Shown here one piece after another: positions 1 through 7,945 of a stretch of DNA of 43,298 nt. Both the position numbers and the translations under genes were made by a program. The stretch covers positions 1-43,298 of the forward strand of contig NZ_LYVO01000064.1 in NCBI RefSeq assembly GCF_001984055.1. The letters are read 5' to 3'. Origin of the DNA: Variovorax sp. KK3 (GTDB lineage: Bacteria; Pseudomonadota; Gammaproteobacteria; Burkholderiales; Burkholderiaceae_C). A model generated the notes under the pieces. The model was not told the origin of the DNA. It did no database searches and was given only the letters and a program-made list of their open reading frames with translations. The stretch's first letter is position 1, and each line of letters starts with the position of its first letter.

Positions 1-1
1 G

Positions 2-1138
2 CTGATCCTGGCCGCCTTCGCGCCGCCGCTGACCGAACTGGCCTTCAAGTTCGGCCCGGCCGAATACTTCTCGCTGATGATCCTGGGCCTGATCGGCGCC
101 GTGGTGCTGGCCTCGGGCTCGCTGCTCAAGGCGGTCGCGATGATCGTGCTGGGCCTGCTGCTCGGCATCGTTGGCACCGACGTCAACTCGGGCGTCGCCC
201 GCTTCAGCTTCGACATCCCCGAACTCACCGACGGCATCGGCTTCGTGGTGATCGCCATGGGCGTGTTCGGCTACGGCGAAATCATCGGCAACCTGTCGCA
301 CCCCGACGACGAGCGCGAGGTCTTCACCAACAAGGTCAAGGGCCTCTGGCCCACCAAGGAAGACTTCAAGAACATGGCGCCCGCCGTGCTGCGCGGTACC
401 ACGCTGGGTTCGGCCCTGGGCATCCTGCCCGGCGGCGGTGCGCTGCTCGCGGCCTTCGCGGCCTATGCGCTCGAGAAGAAGATCAAGATGCGCCCCGGCG
501 AAATCGCCTTCGGCAAGGGCAACATCCGCGGCGTGGCATCGCCCGAGTCGGCCAACAACGCCGGCGCGCAAACGTCCTTCATCCCGCTGCTGACGCTGGG
601 CATTCCGCCCAATGCCGTGATGGCGCTGATGGTCGGTGCCATGACCATCCACAACATCCAGCCCGGCCCGCAGGTCATGACCAGCAACCCCGAGCTGTTC
701 TGGGGCCTGATCGCCTCGATGTGGATCGGCAACGCGATGCTGATCATCCTGAACCTGCCGCTGATCGGCATGTGGATCAAGCTGCTGACGGTGCCTTACA
801 AGTTCCTGTTCCCGGCCATCGTGCTGTTCTGCGCGATCGGCGTGTACTCGACCAACAACAACACCTTCGACATCTGGATGGTCGCGATCTTCGGCTTCAT
901 CGGCTATGTCTTCATCAAGCTGCGCGCCGAGCCGGCACCGCTGTTGCTGGGCTTCATCCTGGGCCCGATGATGGAAGAGAACCTGCGGCGCGCGCTGCTG
1001 CTGTCGCGCGGATCGTGGAGCGTGTTCGTCACGCGGCCGCTGTCGGCCGGCCTGCTCGTGGCGGCGCTGCTGCTGCTGGGCATCGTGCTGCTGCCGTCGA
1101 TCAAGGCGAAGCGCGAAGAGGCTTTCGTGGAGGACTGA
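2..1138 (+). CDS. Tripartite tricarboxylate transporter permease, TctA family (5' end missing)
   Basis: Large membrane subunit of a TTT (TctABC-type) importer, which moves carboxylates from a periplasmic binding protein across the inner membrane. The open frame runs in from the window edge, so only the C-terminal part, about 378 codons, is present. It is strongly hydrophobic with many membrane segments. It shows the family glycine/proline pattern ILPGGGALLAAFAAYALEKK and the conserved NNAGAQTSFIPLLTLGIPPN stretch typical of TctA. A full TctA has about 500 residues, so roughly the first quarter lies outside the window. The small TctB and periplasmic TctC partners are not in view. A hairpin terminator follows the stop codon. 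The substrate cannot be read from the sequence. Confidence 0.93.
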   Translation: MILAAFAPPLTELAFKFGPAEYFSLMILGLIGAVVLASGSLLKAVAMIVLGLLLGIVGTDVNSGVARFSFDIPELTDGIGFVVIAMGVFGYGEIIGNLSHPDDEREVFTNKVKGLWPTKEDFKNMAPAVLRGTTLGSALGILPGGGALLAAFAAYALEKKIKMRPGEIAFGKGNIRGVASPESANNAGAQTSFIPLLTLGIPPNAVMALMVGAMTIHNIQPGPQVMTSNPELFWGLIASMWIGNAMLIILNLPLIGMWIKLLTVPYKFLFPAIVLFCAIGVYSTNNNTFDIWMVAIFGFIGYVFIKLRAEPAPLLLGFILGPMMEENLRRALLLSRGSWSVFVTRPLSAGLLVAALLLLGIVLLPSIKAKREEAFVED

Positions 1139-1159
1139 GTTCTCCCCACCACCAAGCGA

Positions 1160-1183
1160 AAGGCCGCCTTCGGGCGGCTTTTT
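1160..1183 (+). terminator. Rho-independent terminator after tctA
   Basis: GCCGCC (1163-1168), loop TTCG, GGCGGC (1173-1178), then five T. It lies 22 bases past the TctA stop and separates that operon from the convergent toxin gene. Confidence 0.9.
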
Positions 1184-1197
1184 GCTGGCTGTCTCGC

Positions 1198-1500
1198 CTA
1201 CGGCGTCGGCCGCTTGAAGCCCGATTCCCGCTGGCTTCTCAGCGCGAGCACGAAGACCGTGTCGATGTCGGGGACGAAGCGATAGAGCGCCACGTACGCC
1301 CGCGATTCCCTGCCGATAAGCAGCTCACGCTTGCCCGCTTCGACGGGACGACCCATGAAAGGGTTCAACTCGAGGATGTCCAGCGCGCGGACGATGTCGG
1401 CGATACGCCCCGGAACGTCGTCGACCCCATGCGAATTCAGGTGATCGATGATTCGCTCGAAGTCGGCAGTGACCTCCGCCGCAACCTCAATCCGCGGCAC
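1198..1500 (-). CDS. ParE/RelE-type toxin of a type II toxin-antitoxin pair
   Basis: About 100 residues if started at GTG 1500, which overlaps the antitoxin's end by 14 bases, as is normal for co-translated pairs. The protein begins PRIEVAAEVTADFERIIDHL and contains the ParE-like core LELNPFMGRPV. It continues with ...RELLIGRESRAYVALYRF and ends VFVLALRSQRESGF, matching the beta-strand layout of the ParE/RelE fold. ParE toxins usually poison DNA gyrase and RelE toxins cut mRNA at the ribosome; sequence alone does not decide between them. The open frame extends further upstream, but that part is an antitoxin shadow. Start choice is moderately sure, family assignment is good. Confidence 0.82.
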   Translation of the reverse strand: MPRIEVAAEVTADFERIIDHLNSHGVDDVPGRIADIVRALDILELNPFMGRPVEAGKRELLIGRESRAYVALYRFVPDIDTVFVLALRSQRESGFKRPTP

Positions 1501-1810
1501 GTGAACTCTTGCGCGTTTCGGCTCGCTGTGCGCCAGGATTGCGCGCCCGGGGCCTTGCGGCCTCCCGTCCGGCTGCTCGTGCGCCGACGTATTCCTTGAG
1601 ATCGGACCAGGCGACGGACTTGCCCGTTTCCAGCAGGTTGGCCCAACGCTTCTGCGCAACCTGATGCAATTCTTCTTCGGCCTCCGCCTGCTCCAGCAGG
1701 CGGACGACGGCCTCGACGATGAAGGCGTGAGGGCTCTTTCCGGTGATTTCAGCGGCGTGCGCAACGCGCACCCTCAGATCCTCATCCAGGCGAATGGTGG
1801 TGGTCGACAT
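1487..1810 (-). CDS. Ribbon-helix-helix antitoxin
   Basis: 107 residues from ATG 1810, with GGAG six bases upstream. The N-terminus, MSTTTIRLDEDLRVRVAHAA followed by EITGKSPHAFIVEAVVRLLEQ, is a standard ribbon-helix-helix DNA-binding module: one beta strand and two helices. The middle, ELHQVAQKRWANLLETGKSVAW followed by SDLKEYVGAR, is the usual toxin-wrapping region. The C-terminal 30 residues are Arg/Ala-rich and probably disordered. The toxin gene overlaps the 3' end. The palindrome at 1836-1853 lies 26 bases upstream of the start and is the likely autoregulatory operator. Confidence 0.85.
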   Translation of the reverse strand: MSTTTIRLDEDLRVRVAHAAEITGKSPHAFIVEAVVRLLEQAEAEEELHQVAQKRWANLLETGKSVAWSDLKEYVGARAAGREAARPRARNPGAQRAETRKSSRAAD

Positions 1811-1835
1811 GACGAACTCCCGAAAAGCCGCCACT

Positions 1836-1853
1836 GTAGCACTGTTGTGCTAC
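1836..1853. promoter_or_regulatory. Palindromic operator of the toxin-antitoxin operon
   Basis: Perfect inverted repeat GTAGCAC-TGTT-GTGCTAC immediately upstream of the antitoxin. Ribbon-helix-helix antitoxins bind such short palindromes as tetramers to repress their own operon. A weak -10-like TACAGT on the minus strand (1840-1835) overlaps it. Confidence 0.6.
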
Positions 1854-1861
1854 GCGCTTTC

Positions 1862-2725
1862 TCAGCGCAGCCCCAGCAGTTCCAACGCCAGCGCATGCGT
1901 CCTCGACTGCGTATCGACCAGCTCGTGCAGCACGTCCATGTGGTTGCGCCCCGGCACGCGCTCGTCGGCGACCATGCGGGGTGCCCAGGCCTGGGCGATC
2001 AGGTCGGCCTGGCGGTGGAACTCTTCGCTCTCGTCGCCGCCCACCACCGTCGCCAGGGCGCCGTGTGCCGGGGCCCGCATCGCCGCGGGGCTCAGGCGCA
2101 GGGCGGATTCGGCGCTCAGGTTGATGTCGGCCGACAGGAAAGGCGCGTGGCGCAGTGGCTCCAGGTCGTGCAGGCCCGAGATGGACAACGCGGCCTTCAC
2201 CAGGTCCGGCGGCAGTCCGGGCGCGAAGGCCGGCCAGTCGCAGGCCAGCAGCATCGTCGCCAGGTGTCCGCCGGCCGAATGGCCCGCGACCACGATATGC
2301 CCCGGGTCGCCGCCGTGCGCGGCGGCATTGGCGTGCACCCACGTCAGCGCCTTCACCATCTGCAGCGCGATGTGTTCGACGGTCACGGCCGGGCACAGGT
2401 CGTAGTCGAGCAGGACGACCATTGCCCCTGCATCCGCAAAAGGCGGCGCGATGAAGCCCTGGTCGCGCTTGCTCAGTGCGCGCCAGTAGCCGCCGTGGAT
2501 GTAGACCAGCACCGGCGCGTCTTTCCGCGCGGCAGGCAACAGGTCGAGCCGTTCGGCGGCGCCACTTCCGTAGGGCAGGTCGAGCGCCCAGCCGGGGCGC
2601 TCGTAGGCGCGCGCCGAAGACTCGGCCCAGTGCGCCAGGATCGCAGGATGTTCCGGCACGCGCGCGCGGTTGTTGTACTGCGCGTCGTACCAGGCGGGGG
2701 AGTTCTGCATGTCTTCTTCGGTCAT
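1862..2725 (-). CDS. Alpha/beta hydrolase, kynurenine formamidase-like
   Basis: 287 residues from ATG 2725. The oxyanion-hole motif is HGGYWR (His77-Gly-Gly). The nucleophile elbow is GHSAGG with Ser150. Likely acid is Asp231 (VGGDES) and base His262 (NHMD), a complete catalytic triad. HGGYW plus GHSAGGH is typical of the arylformamidase/carboxylesterase branch, which cleaves small amides or esters. No signal peptide is visible, so it should be cytoplasmic. It lies 56 bases downstream of the TetR gene on the same strand and may share its transcript. An upstream in-frame extension is an antisense shadow of TetR and was not used. The exact substrate is unknown. Confidence 0.85.
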   Translation of the reverse strand: MTEEDMQNSPAWYDAQYNNRARVPEHPAILAHWAESSARAYERPGWALDLPYGSGAAERLDLLPAARKDAPVLVYIHGGYWRALSKRDQGFIAPPFADAGAMVVLLDYDLCPAVTVEHIALQMVKALTWVHANAAAHGGDPGHIVVAGHSAGGHLATMLLACDWPAFAPGLPPDLVKAALSISGLHDLEPLRHAPFLSADINLSAESALRLSPAAMRAPAHGALATVVGGDESEEFHRQADLIAQAWAPRMVADERVPGRNHMDVLHELVDTQSRTHALALELLGLR

Positions 2726-2781
2726 TCCTGGGCTCAACTTTGGCAACACTTCGGCGAAACTTCGGCGGAACTTCGACCCGA

Positions 2782-3492
2782 TCAGCGGCGCTTGGCCGCC
2801 ACCGGCGCCGGCACCCGCACGCCGTTCGGCTTGGGGCGGCCGCGCGCGGCGGGCTTCTGCTCCGACTCGCGCAGGGCCGCGTCGATCAGCGCGTCGGCCA
2901 TCCACAGCGCGGTGCGCTCCACCTCGCGGTCGCCCAGGCCCCAGATGTCCTTGAGGATCACGTAGGGCTCGATGCCGTAGACCACCGACAGGGCATGGTG
3001 CAGCCGCTTGCGCACCGCGGGGCTCAGCTGCGGGCCGAGCGGCTCGATCGCGTGTTCGAGGATGCGCACGCGGTGGCCGCGGCGGTAGGGTTCTTCTTCG
3101 AGCAGGCCCGCACGCTCCAAGGCCCACTGCTCCAGCGACAGTTGCGCGGCCGCGCGCAGCTGCGCCTCGAATTCCTTGAAGCGCGGGAAGGTCTGCACGA
3201 AGAGTTCGTGCACCCGCTCGCGGCCGTTGGGGTTGTCCGACGCGAGCCGGCGCACGGGGCCGAGCGAGCTGTCGATCACCGCCGTGACCAGCGCGCTGCG
3301 GCTCGGAAAGTAGCGGTAGGCCGTGGCGCGCGACACCTTGGAGCGCGCCGCCGCCTCGGCCACCGAGGGGATGTGGCCGCTCTGCCGGATGATGTCCATC
3401 GCGGTGTCGAGCAGCAGATTGAAAGTGGCCGCCCTGACGCCGCGCTCGGGCGGCACGGGCGGTTCGCTCAGCTTGTGCTTCAGTCGCGCCAT
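2782..3492 (-). CDS. TetR-family transcriptional regulator
   Basis: 236 residues from ATG 3492. The N-terminal helix-turn-helix (about residues 40-66) reads SVAEAAARSKVSRATAYRYF, the TetR signature. The rest is helical and would bind a ligand and form the dimer. The C-terminal tail is Arg/Lys/Pro-rich (GRPKPNGVRVPAPVAAKRR). The gene is divergent from the FAH/amidohydrolase/ABC operon, and a perfect palindrome lies between them (3571-3590). It most likely represses both itself and the operon until a pathway substrate or intermediate binds. The ligand cannot be predicted. Confidence 0.9.
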   Translation of the reverse strand: MARLKHKLSEPPVPPERGVRAATFNLLLDTAMDIIRQSGHIPSVAEAAARSKVSRATAYRYFPSRSALVTAVIDSSLGPVRRLASDNPNGRERVHELFVQTFPRFKEFEAQLRAAAQLSLEQWALERAGLLEEEPYRRGHRVRILEHAIEPLGPQLSPAVRKRLHHALSVVYGIEPYVILKDIWGLGDREVERTALWMADALIDAALRESEQKPAARGRPKPNGVRVPAPVAAKRR

Positions 3493-3527
3493 GGGGTTTC
3501 TACGGGTTCGAGAGGACCTGACTCTGC

Positions 3528-3557
3528 TTGTGGTTGTCCGAGGTCGGCACGTATGAT
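3528..3557 (+). promoter_or_regulatory. Candidate promoter of the catabolic import operon
   Basis: TTGTGG (3528-3533), an 18-base spacer and TATGAT (3552-3557, five of six consensus bases). Transcription would start near 3564, just before the palindrome at 3571-3590, so a bound repressor would block initiation or early elongation. Predicted by eye only. Confidence 0.45.
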
Positions 3558-3570
3558 GCACCGATCCCGA

Positions 3571-3590
3571 TTTGAGACGCAAGTCTCAAA
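3571..3590. promoter_or_regulatory. TetR operator (perfect palindrome)
   Basis: TTTGAGAC-GCAA-GTCTCAAA, two perfect 8-base arms around a 4-base centre, in the divergent gap between the TetR gene (start 3492) and the FAH gene (start 3679). Size and position fit a TetR dimer site controlling both directions. On the minus strand a possible TTGCGT -35 lies inside it. Confidence 0.75.
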
Positions 3591-3678
3591 GACGATGACA
3601 GTTCCCTGATCTCGCGGCGGCCGGCCCCCAATTCGTGAAACCGGCACATGACCGCGGGACAAGACGGAGACAAATGCG

Positions 3679-4545
3679 ATGCGCTTGGCCAGCTGGAGTT
3701 GGGGCGGACGCGAACACGTGGGCACGATCTCGGCCGACGGGCGCGAGGCCACGCCGCTCGCGTGTCGCGATGCATCGGCGGGCGTGCTGCCGCTCATTCG
3801 AGCCCTCGCGCAGGGCGAGCCCCTTCCCTCCCCCTCCGGCGCGCGGCTTCCTGTCGAAGTGCTGGACCTGCGCGCGCCGCTGCCGCGCCCGCTGCGCAGC
3901 CTCTTCTGCGTCGGCCGCAACTACCGCGCGCATGCCAACGAGCTGGCCGGCACCGTGTTCCGCGCCTCCATGCCGGAAAGCGACCCCTGGCCGATCGTCT
4001 TCGGCAAGCTGGGCGAATGCGTGATCGGGCCGCGTGACCCGGTGCGGCTGCCCAACCCGAAGACCACGGTGCAAATCGACTACGAGTCCGAACTCGCGGT
4101 GGTGATCGGCCGCGGCGGCCGCGACATCCCGCGCTCGCACGCCATGGACCACGTGTTCGGCTACACCATCGTCAACGACGTGACGGCGCGCGACGTGCAG
4201 ATGCGCCACCAGCAGTGGGACCTGGGCAAGAGCTTCGACGGCTTCTGCCCCATGGGCCCGTGGATCGTGACGGCCGACGAGATGGACGGCCGCGCCACCC
4301 GCGTGCGCGGCTGGGTCAACGGCGCACTGCGGCAGGACGGCCAGACCAAGGACATGATCTTCGACATCCCCACGCTGATCGAGACCTGCTCGCGCGGCAT
4401 TACGCTGTTTCCCGGCGACGTGATCGCCACCGGCACGCCGGCCGGCGTGGGCATGGGCCTCGATCCGCCGCAATGGCTGGGCGCGGGCGACGTGGTGCGC
4501 ATCGAGATCGACGGCATCGGCGTCATCGAGAACGCCTTCGAATAG
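3679..4545 (+). CDS. Fumarylacetoacetate hydrolase (FAH) family protein
   Basis: 288 residues from ATG 3679, with GGAGA eight bases upstream. The fold has a short N-terminal domain and a C-terminal FAH domain from about residue 70 (SLFCVGRNYRAHANE). The metal triad fits Glu136 and Glu138 (DYESELAVVIGR) and Asp167 (VNDVTARDVQ). GKSFDGFCPMGPW and TGTPAGVG are further family hallmarks. Members hydrolyse C-C bonds in 1,3-dicarbonyls, decarboxylate or tautomerise oxaloacetate-like acids, or hydrate 2-oxo-pent-4-enoates. It is the first gene of the operon and most likely acts on a late ring-cleavage or keto-acid intermediate. The exact reaction is not known. Confidence 0.93.
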   Translation: MRLASWSWGGREHVGTISADGREATPLACRDASAGVLPLIRALAQGEPLPSPSGARLPVEVLDLRAPLPRPLRSLFCVGRNYRAHANELAGTVFRASMPESDPWPIVFGKLGECVIGPRDPVRLPNPKTTVQIDYESELAVVIGRGGRDIPRSHAMDHVFGYTIVNDVTARDVQMRHQQWDLGKSFDGFCPMGPWIVTADEMDGRATRVRGWVNGALRQDGQTKDMIFDIPTLIETCSRGITLFPGDVIATGTPAGVGMGLDPPQWLGAGDVVRIEIDGIGVIENAFE

Positions 4546-4553
4546 GCCGCGCC

Positions 4554-5351
4554 ATGGCATTCCAGACCATCGACCGCGTCGCGGTGGAGGAAGAAGGCGA
4601 GGGCCCGGCCGTCGTCTGCGTGCACGGCCTGGGCGGCAGCGGCAACACCTTCACACCGCTGATGCCTGCGCTGGTGCGGCACCGCGTGATCCGGGTCGAC
4701 CTGCCCGGCAGCGGGCGCTCGCAGCGCGCCGAAGGGGATCTGTCGATCGCGCGCTACGTCGAAGCCCTGCTGCGCGTGTGCGACCGGCTCAAGGTCGAGC
4801 GCGCGCACTGGATCGGCCATTCGATGGGCACCATCGTCTGCCAGCACATCGCGGCCGATCATCCGAAGCTCACCGCCAGCGTGGCCCTGTTCGGGCCGCT
4901 GATCGCGCCGCCCGACGCCGCCCGCAGCGCGATGAAGGCCCGCGCCGCCAAGGCACGCGAAGGCGCGGCCGGCATGCAGGAGATCGTGCAGGGCCTGCTG
5001 CAGGCCGCCATTTCGGCCGACACGCGCCAGCGCCTGCCGCTGGCCGTGGCCTACGTGCGCGAAAGCCTGATGCGCCAGGACGGCGAGGCCTACGCGCGCA
5101 GTTGCGAGGCGCTGGCCGGTGCGCCCGCGGCCAGCGTGGACCGCATCGAAGCGCCCGTGCTGCTGGTCACCGGCGACGAAGACGGCGTGGCGCCGCCGCA
5201 GGCCGTGCGCGCCATGGCCGACCGGCTGCACAACGCCGCGAGCAAACGGGTGGTGGTGCTGCCGCGCTGCGGGCACTGGACGCCGATCGAGCGGCCCGAG
5301 GACTGCCAGCGCGAGCTGCGCGAGTTCCTGGCCGCGCACGCAAGGAGCTGA
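4554..5351 (+). CDS. Alpha/beta-fold hydrolase (meta-cleavage hydrolase/lactonase-like)
   Basis: 265 residues from ATG 4554, 8 bases after the FAH stop. The oxyanion motif is HGLGGSGNTF. The nucleophile is Ser90 in IGHSMG. Acid is Asp208 or Asp210 (VTGDEDGVAPP) and base His241 (CGHWTPIERP). The C-terminal layout with a short helical lid resembles 3-oxoadipate enol-lactonases and C-C bond hydrolases of aromatic breakdown. No export signal is visible. Together with FAH and the amidohydrolases it suggests stepwise hydrolysis of an imported ester, lactone or amide. The family is certain, the substrate is not. Confidence 0.9.
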   Translation: MAFQTIDRVAVEEEGEGPAVVCVHGLGGSGNTFTPLMPALVRHRVIRVDLPGSGRSQRAEGDLSIARYVEALLRVCDRLKVERAHWIGHSMGTIVCQHIAADHPKLTASVALFGPLIAPPDAARSAMKARAAKAREGAAGMQEIVQGLLQAAISADTRQRLPLAVAYVRESLMRQDGEAYARSCEALAGAPAASVDRIEAPVLLVTGDEDGVAPPQAVRAMADRLHNAASKRVVVLPRCGHWTPIERPEDCQRELREFLAAHARS

Positions 5352-5354
5352 CCC

Positions 5355-6644
5355 ATGGCCGACGTGCTGTTCACCAATGTGCGTGTGTTCGACGGCGGCG
5401 GCGAGGCGCCCTTCACCGGCGACGTGCTGGTGCAGGGCAACCGCATCTCGCGCGTCGTCAGGACCGGCTACGGCGGCCGTTCCGCGCCGGTGATGGGCGC
5501 ACAGCAGATCGATGGCGCCGGCGCCTTCCTGATGCCCGGCATGGTGGAGGCGCACACGCACTTCTCGTGGAACGACCAGCCGAGCCTCGACGCCATCCAG
5601 CGCATGCCGCCCGAGGAGCACATCCTCTGGTGCGCCGAGGTCGCCAAGCGCTACCTCGACATGGGCTGGACCAGCTGCGTCGGCGCTGCCACCGCGAAGC
5701 CGCGGCTCGACGTGGTGATCCGCAACGCCATCGCCGACGGCACCATCGTCGGCCCGCGCTACCTGGCCGCGAGCCAGGAGATCACCGTGCCCGGCGGCCT
5801 GGGCGACACCACCCAGCCGCACCTGCCGCAGCCCGAGTTCGCCTTCGGCGCGGTGGTCAGCGGTGCGGAGGAGATGCGGCGCTGCGTGCGCATGTTCGCC
5901 AAGTACGGCGTCGACTCGCTGAAGATCAATCTCTCGGGCGAGTCGATCACCGGCATGCCCAGCGAGATGAGCCAGTTCACCGAAGAGGAGATCGCCGTCT
6001 GCGTGCAGGAGGCCAAGGCCTGGGGCAAGCGGGTGGCCGCGCATGCGCGCTCCACCTGGTCGATCAAGCAGTGCGTGAAGCAGGGCATCGAGGTGATCTA
6101 CCACGCGAGCTTCACGGACGAGGAGGCGCTCGACATGCTCGAAGCGCACAAGTTCGAGCACTTCGTCGCGCCGGGCCTGGCCTGGCTGATCAACACCTGC
6201 CACCACGCGAGCGAATGGGGCCTGACGCCCGAGGTGACGCGGCGCATGGGCTACCACCGCGAGCTCGAAGCGGCGATCGAGAGCATGAAAGCCATGCGCC
6301 GGCGCGGCATCCGCATCCTGCCCGGCGGCGACTACGGCTTTGCATGGACGCCGCACGGCACCAATGCCAAGGACCTGGAGTACTTCGTCAAATACGTTGG
6401 CATGAGCACCATGGAGGCCCTGCTCTCGGCCACCGCCTGGGGCGGGCCGATGATGCGCATGGGCAAGGTGCTGGGCTACGTGCGCGAAGGCTACCTGGCC
6501 GACCTGCTGCTGATCGACGGCGACCCGCTGGCCGACATCACGGTGCTGCAGGACAAGGCGCGCATCTTGGCGGTGATGAAAGACGGCGAGTTTCATCGTG
6601 CGCCGCCGGTGCGGCGGTCGCAAACCACCCGCTGGGCAGCCTAG
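5355..6644 (+). CDS. Metal-dependent amidohydrolase (imidazolonepropionase/Xaa-Pro dipeptidase-like), copy 1
   Basis: 429 residues from ATG 5355, with AAGGAG seven bases upstream. It shows the full binuclear site of amidohydrolase subtype I: His67 and His69 (EAHTHF), a likely carboxylated Lys190 (SLKINLSG), His230 (AAHARS), His250 (IYHASF) and Asp326 (GGDYGF). The N- and C-terminal beta-sandwich strands (VLFTNVRVFDG; ADLLLIDGDPLADI) are present. Relatives hydrolyse cyclic amides or dipeptide-like amide bonds, usually in the cytoplasm. The next gene is a close paralogue, giving a tandem duplication inside the operon. The substrate is unknown. Confidence 0.92.
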   Translation: MADVLFTNVRVFDGGGEAPFTGDVLVQGNRISRVVRTGYGGRSAPVMGAQQIDGAGAFLMPGMVEAHTHFSWNDQPSLDAIQRMPPEEHILWCAEVAKRYLDMGWTSCVGAATAKPRLDVVIRNAIADGTIVGPRYLAASQEITVPGGLGDTTQPHLPQPEFAFGAVVSGAEEMRRCVRMFAKYGVDSLKINLSGESITGMPSEMSQFTEEEIAVCVQEAKAWGKRVAAHARSTWSIKQCVKQGIEVIYHASFTDEEALDMLEAHKFEHFVAPGLAWLINTCHHASEWGLTPEVTRRMGYHRELEAAIESMKAMRRRGIRILPGGDYGFAWTPHGTNAKDLEYFVKYVGMSTMEALLSATAWGGPMMRMGKVLGYVREGYLADLLLIDGDPLADITVLQDKARILAVMKDGEFHRAPPVRRSQTTRWAA

Positions 6645-6661
6645 AAGTCGAGGAGAAGCAC

Positions 6662-7945
6662 ATGAGCGATGTCGTCTTCACCAACGTCCGCATCCTCGAC
6701 GGCACGGGGCAGAACCCCTATACCGGCAGCGTGCTCGTGCGCGGCAACCGCATCCGCCAGGTCGGCCGCAGCACGGCGCCCATCGCCCCCGGCGGCGCGA
6801 TGGTGGTCGACGGCGCCGGCGCCACGCTGATGCCCGGCATGTGCGAGGCCCACACGCACTTCTCGTGGAACGACGCCGCCACGCTGTCCGCGATCCAGCG
6901 CATGCCGCTCGAAGAGCACGTGCTGTGGTGCGCCAAGGTGGCCAAGCGATACCTCGAGGCCGGCTTCACGTCCTGCGTGGGCGCGGCCTGCGCCAAGCCG
7001 CGGCTCGACGTGGTGATCCGCAATGCGATCAACGCCGGCCAGATCCCGGGCCCGCGCTACCTCGCGGCCAGCCAGGAGATCACCGTGCCCGGCGGCCTGG
7101 GCGACGAGACGCTGCCGCACCTGCCCTTTCCGGAGTTCAGCTTCGGCGTCAACGTCAACTCCGCCGACGAGATGCGCAAGGCCGTGCGCATGTTCCTCAA
7201 GTACGGTGTCGACTCGATCAAGCTCAATCTCTCGGGCGACAACTTCACGCCCGACTCGCCGGCCGAGACCACCTGGATGAGCGACGAGGAAGTCGACGCC
7301 GCCATGCGCGAAGTGCGCGTGCGCGGCAAGCGCGGCACCGCGCATGCGCGCTCTGCTGCGTCGGTGAAGCAGGCGCTGCGCCACGGCATCGACGTGATCT
7401 ACCACGCGAGCTTCACCGACGAAGAGACGCTCGACATGCTCGAGGCCGCGAAGGACCGCGTGTTCGTCGCGCCCGGCATCGCCATCCTCTACGCGATGCT
7501 GTACGAGGCCGAGCCCTACGGCATCACCTACGAGAAGGCCTGCGCCCTGGGCTACCAGATCGAGTGGGACGCCGCGCTCGAATCGCTCAAGGCCATCCAC
7601 CGGCGCGGCGTGCGCGTGCTGCCCGGCGGCGACTACGGCTTCGCGATGACCCCGCACTGCCAGAACGCGCGCGACCTCGAGTTCTTCGTCAAGTACCTGG
7701 GCTTCACGCCGATGGAAGCCATCCGCAGCACCACGCTTTACGGCGGCCAGATCATGATGCGCGGCCACGAGCTCGGCACCATCCAGGACGGCCACCTGGC
7801 CGACCTGCTGCTGGTCGACGGCGACCCGCTCGCCAACATCGCGATCCTGCGCGACCCCAAGCGCATCCTCGCCGTGATGAAGGACGGCGAATTCGCCAAG
7901 GCGCCGGAGATCGCTTCGCAGCGTCGCTGGGAGCGCGCCGCATGA
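6662..7945 (+). CDS. Metal-dependent amidohydrolase, copy 2 (tandem paralogue)
   Basis: 427 residues from ATG 6662, preceded by GAGGAG. It is clearly homologous to copy 1 over its whole length, with shared blocks such as EAHTHFSWND, GPRYLAASQEITVPGGLGD and IYHASFTDEE. Metal ligands are kept: His64, His66, Lys187 (SIKLNLSG), HARS, YHASF and GGDYGF. Differences concentrate around copy 1 ESITGMPSEMSQF versus DNFTPDSPAETTW, and around copy 1 INTCHHASEWGLTPEV versus LYAMLYEAEPYGITYE. These loops follow metal-ligand strands and could shape substrate choice. The stop overlaps the next start (ATGA), so translation is coupled to the permease. Confidence 0.92.
   Translation: MSDVVFTNVRILDGTGQNPYTGSVLVRGNRIRQVGRSTAPIAPGGAMVVDGAGATLMPGMCEAHTHFSWNDAATLSAIQRMPLEEHVLWCAKVAKRYLEAGFTSCVGAACAKPRLDVVIRNAINAGQIPGPRYLAASQEITVPGGLGDETLPHLPFPEFSFGVNVNSADEMRKAVRMFLKYGVDSIKLNLSGDNFTPDSPAETTWMSDEEVDAAMREVRVRGKRGTAHARSAASVKQALRHGIDVIYHASFTDEETLDMLEAAKDRVFVAPGIAILYAMLYEAEPYGITYEKACALGYQIEWDAALESLKAIHRRGVRVLPGGDYGFAMTPHCQNARDLEFFVKYLGFTPMEAIRSTTLYGGQIMMRGHELGTIQDGHLADLLLVDGDPLANIAILRDPKRILAVMKDGEFAKAPEIASQRRWERAA

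Noticed and set aside
4161..6623. 820-codon antisense frame opposite the FAH, hydrolase and amidohydrolase genes
   Set aside because: It is a shadow of three well-supported genes. It lacks recognisable motifs and has His/Arg/Ala-biased composition.
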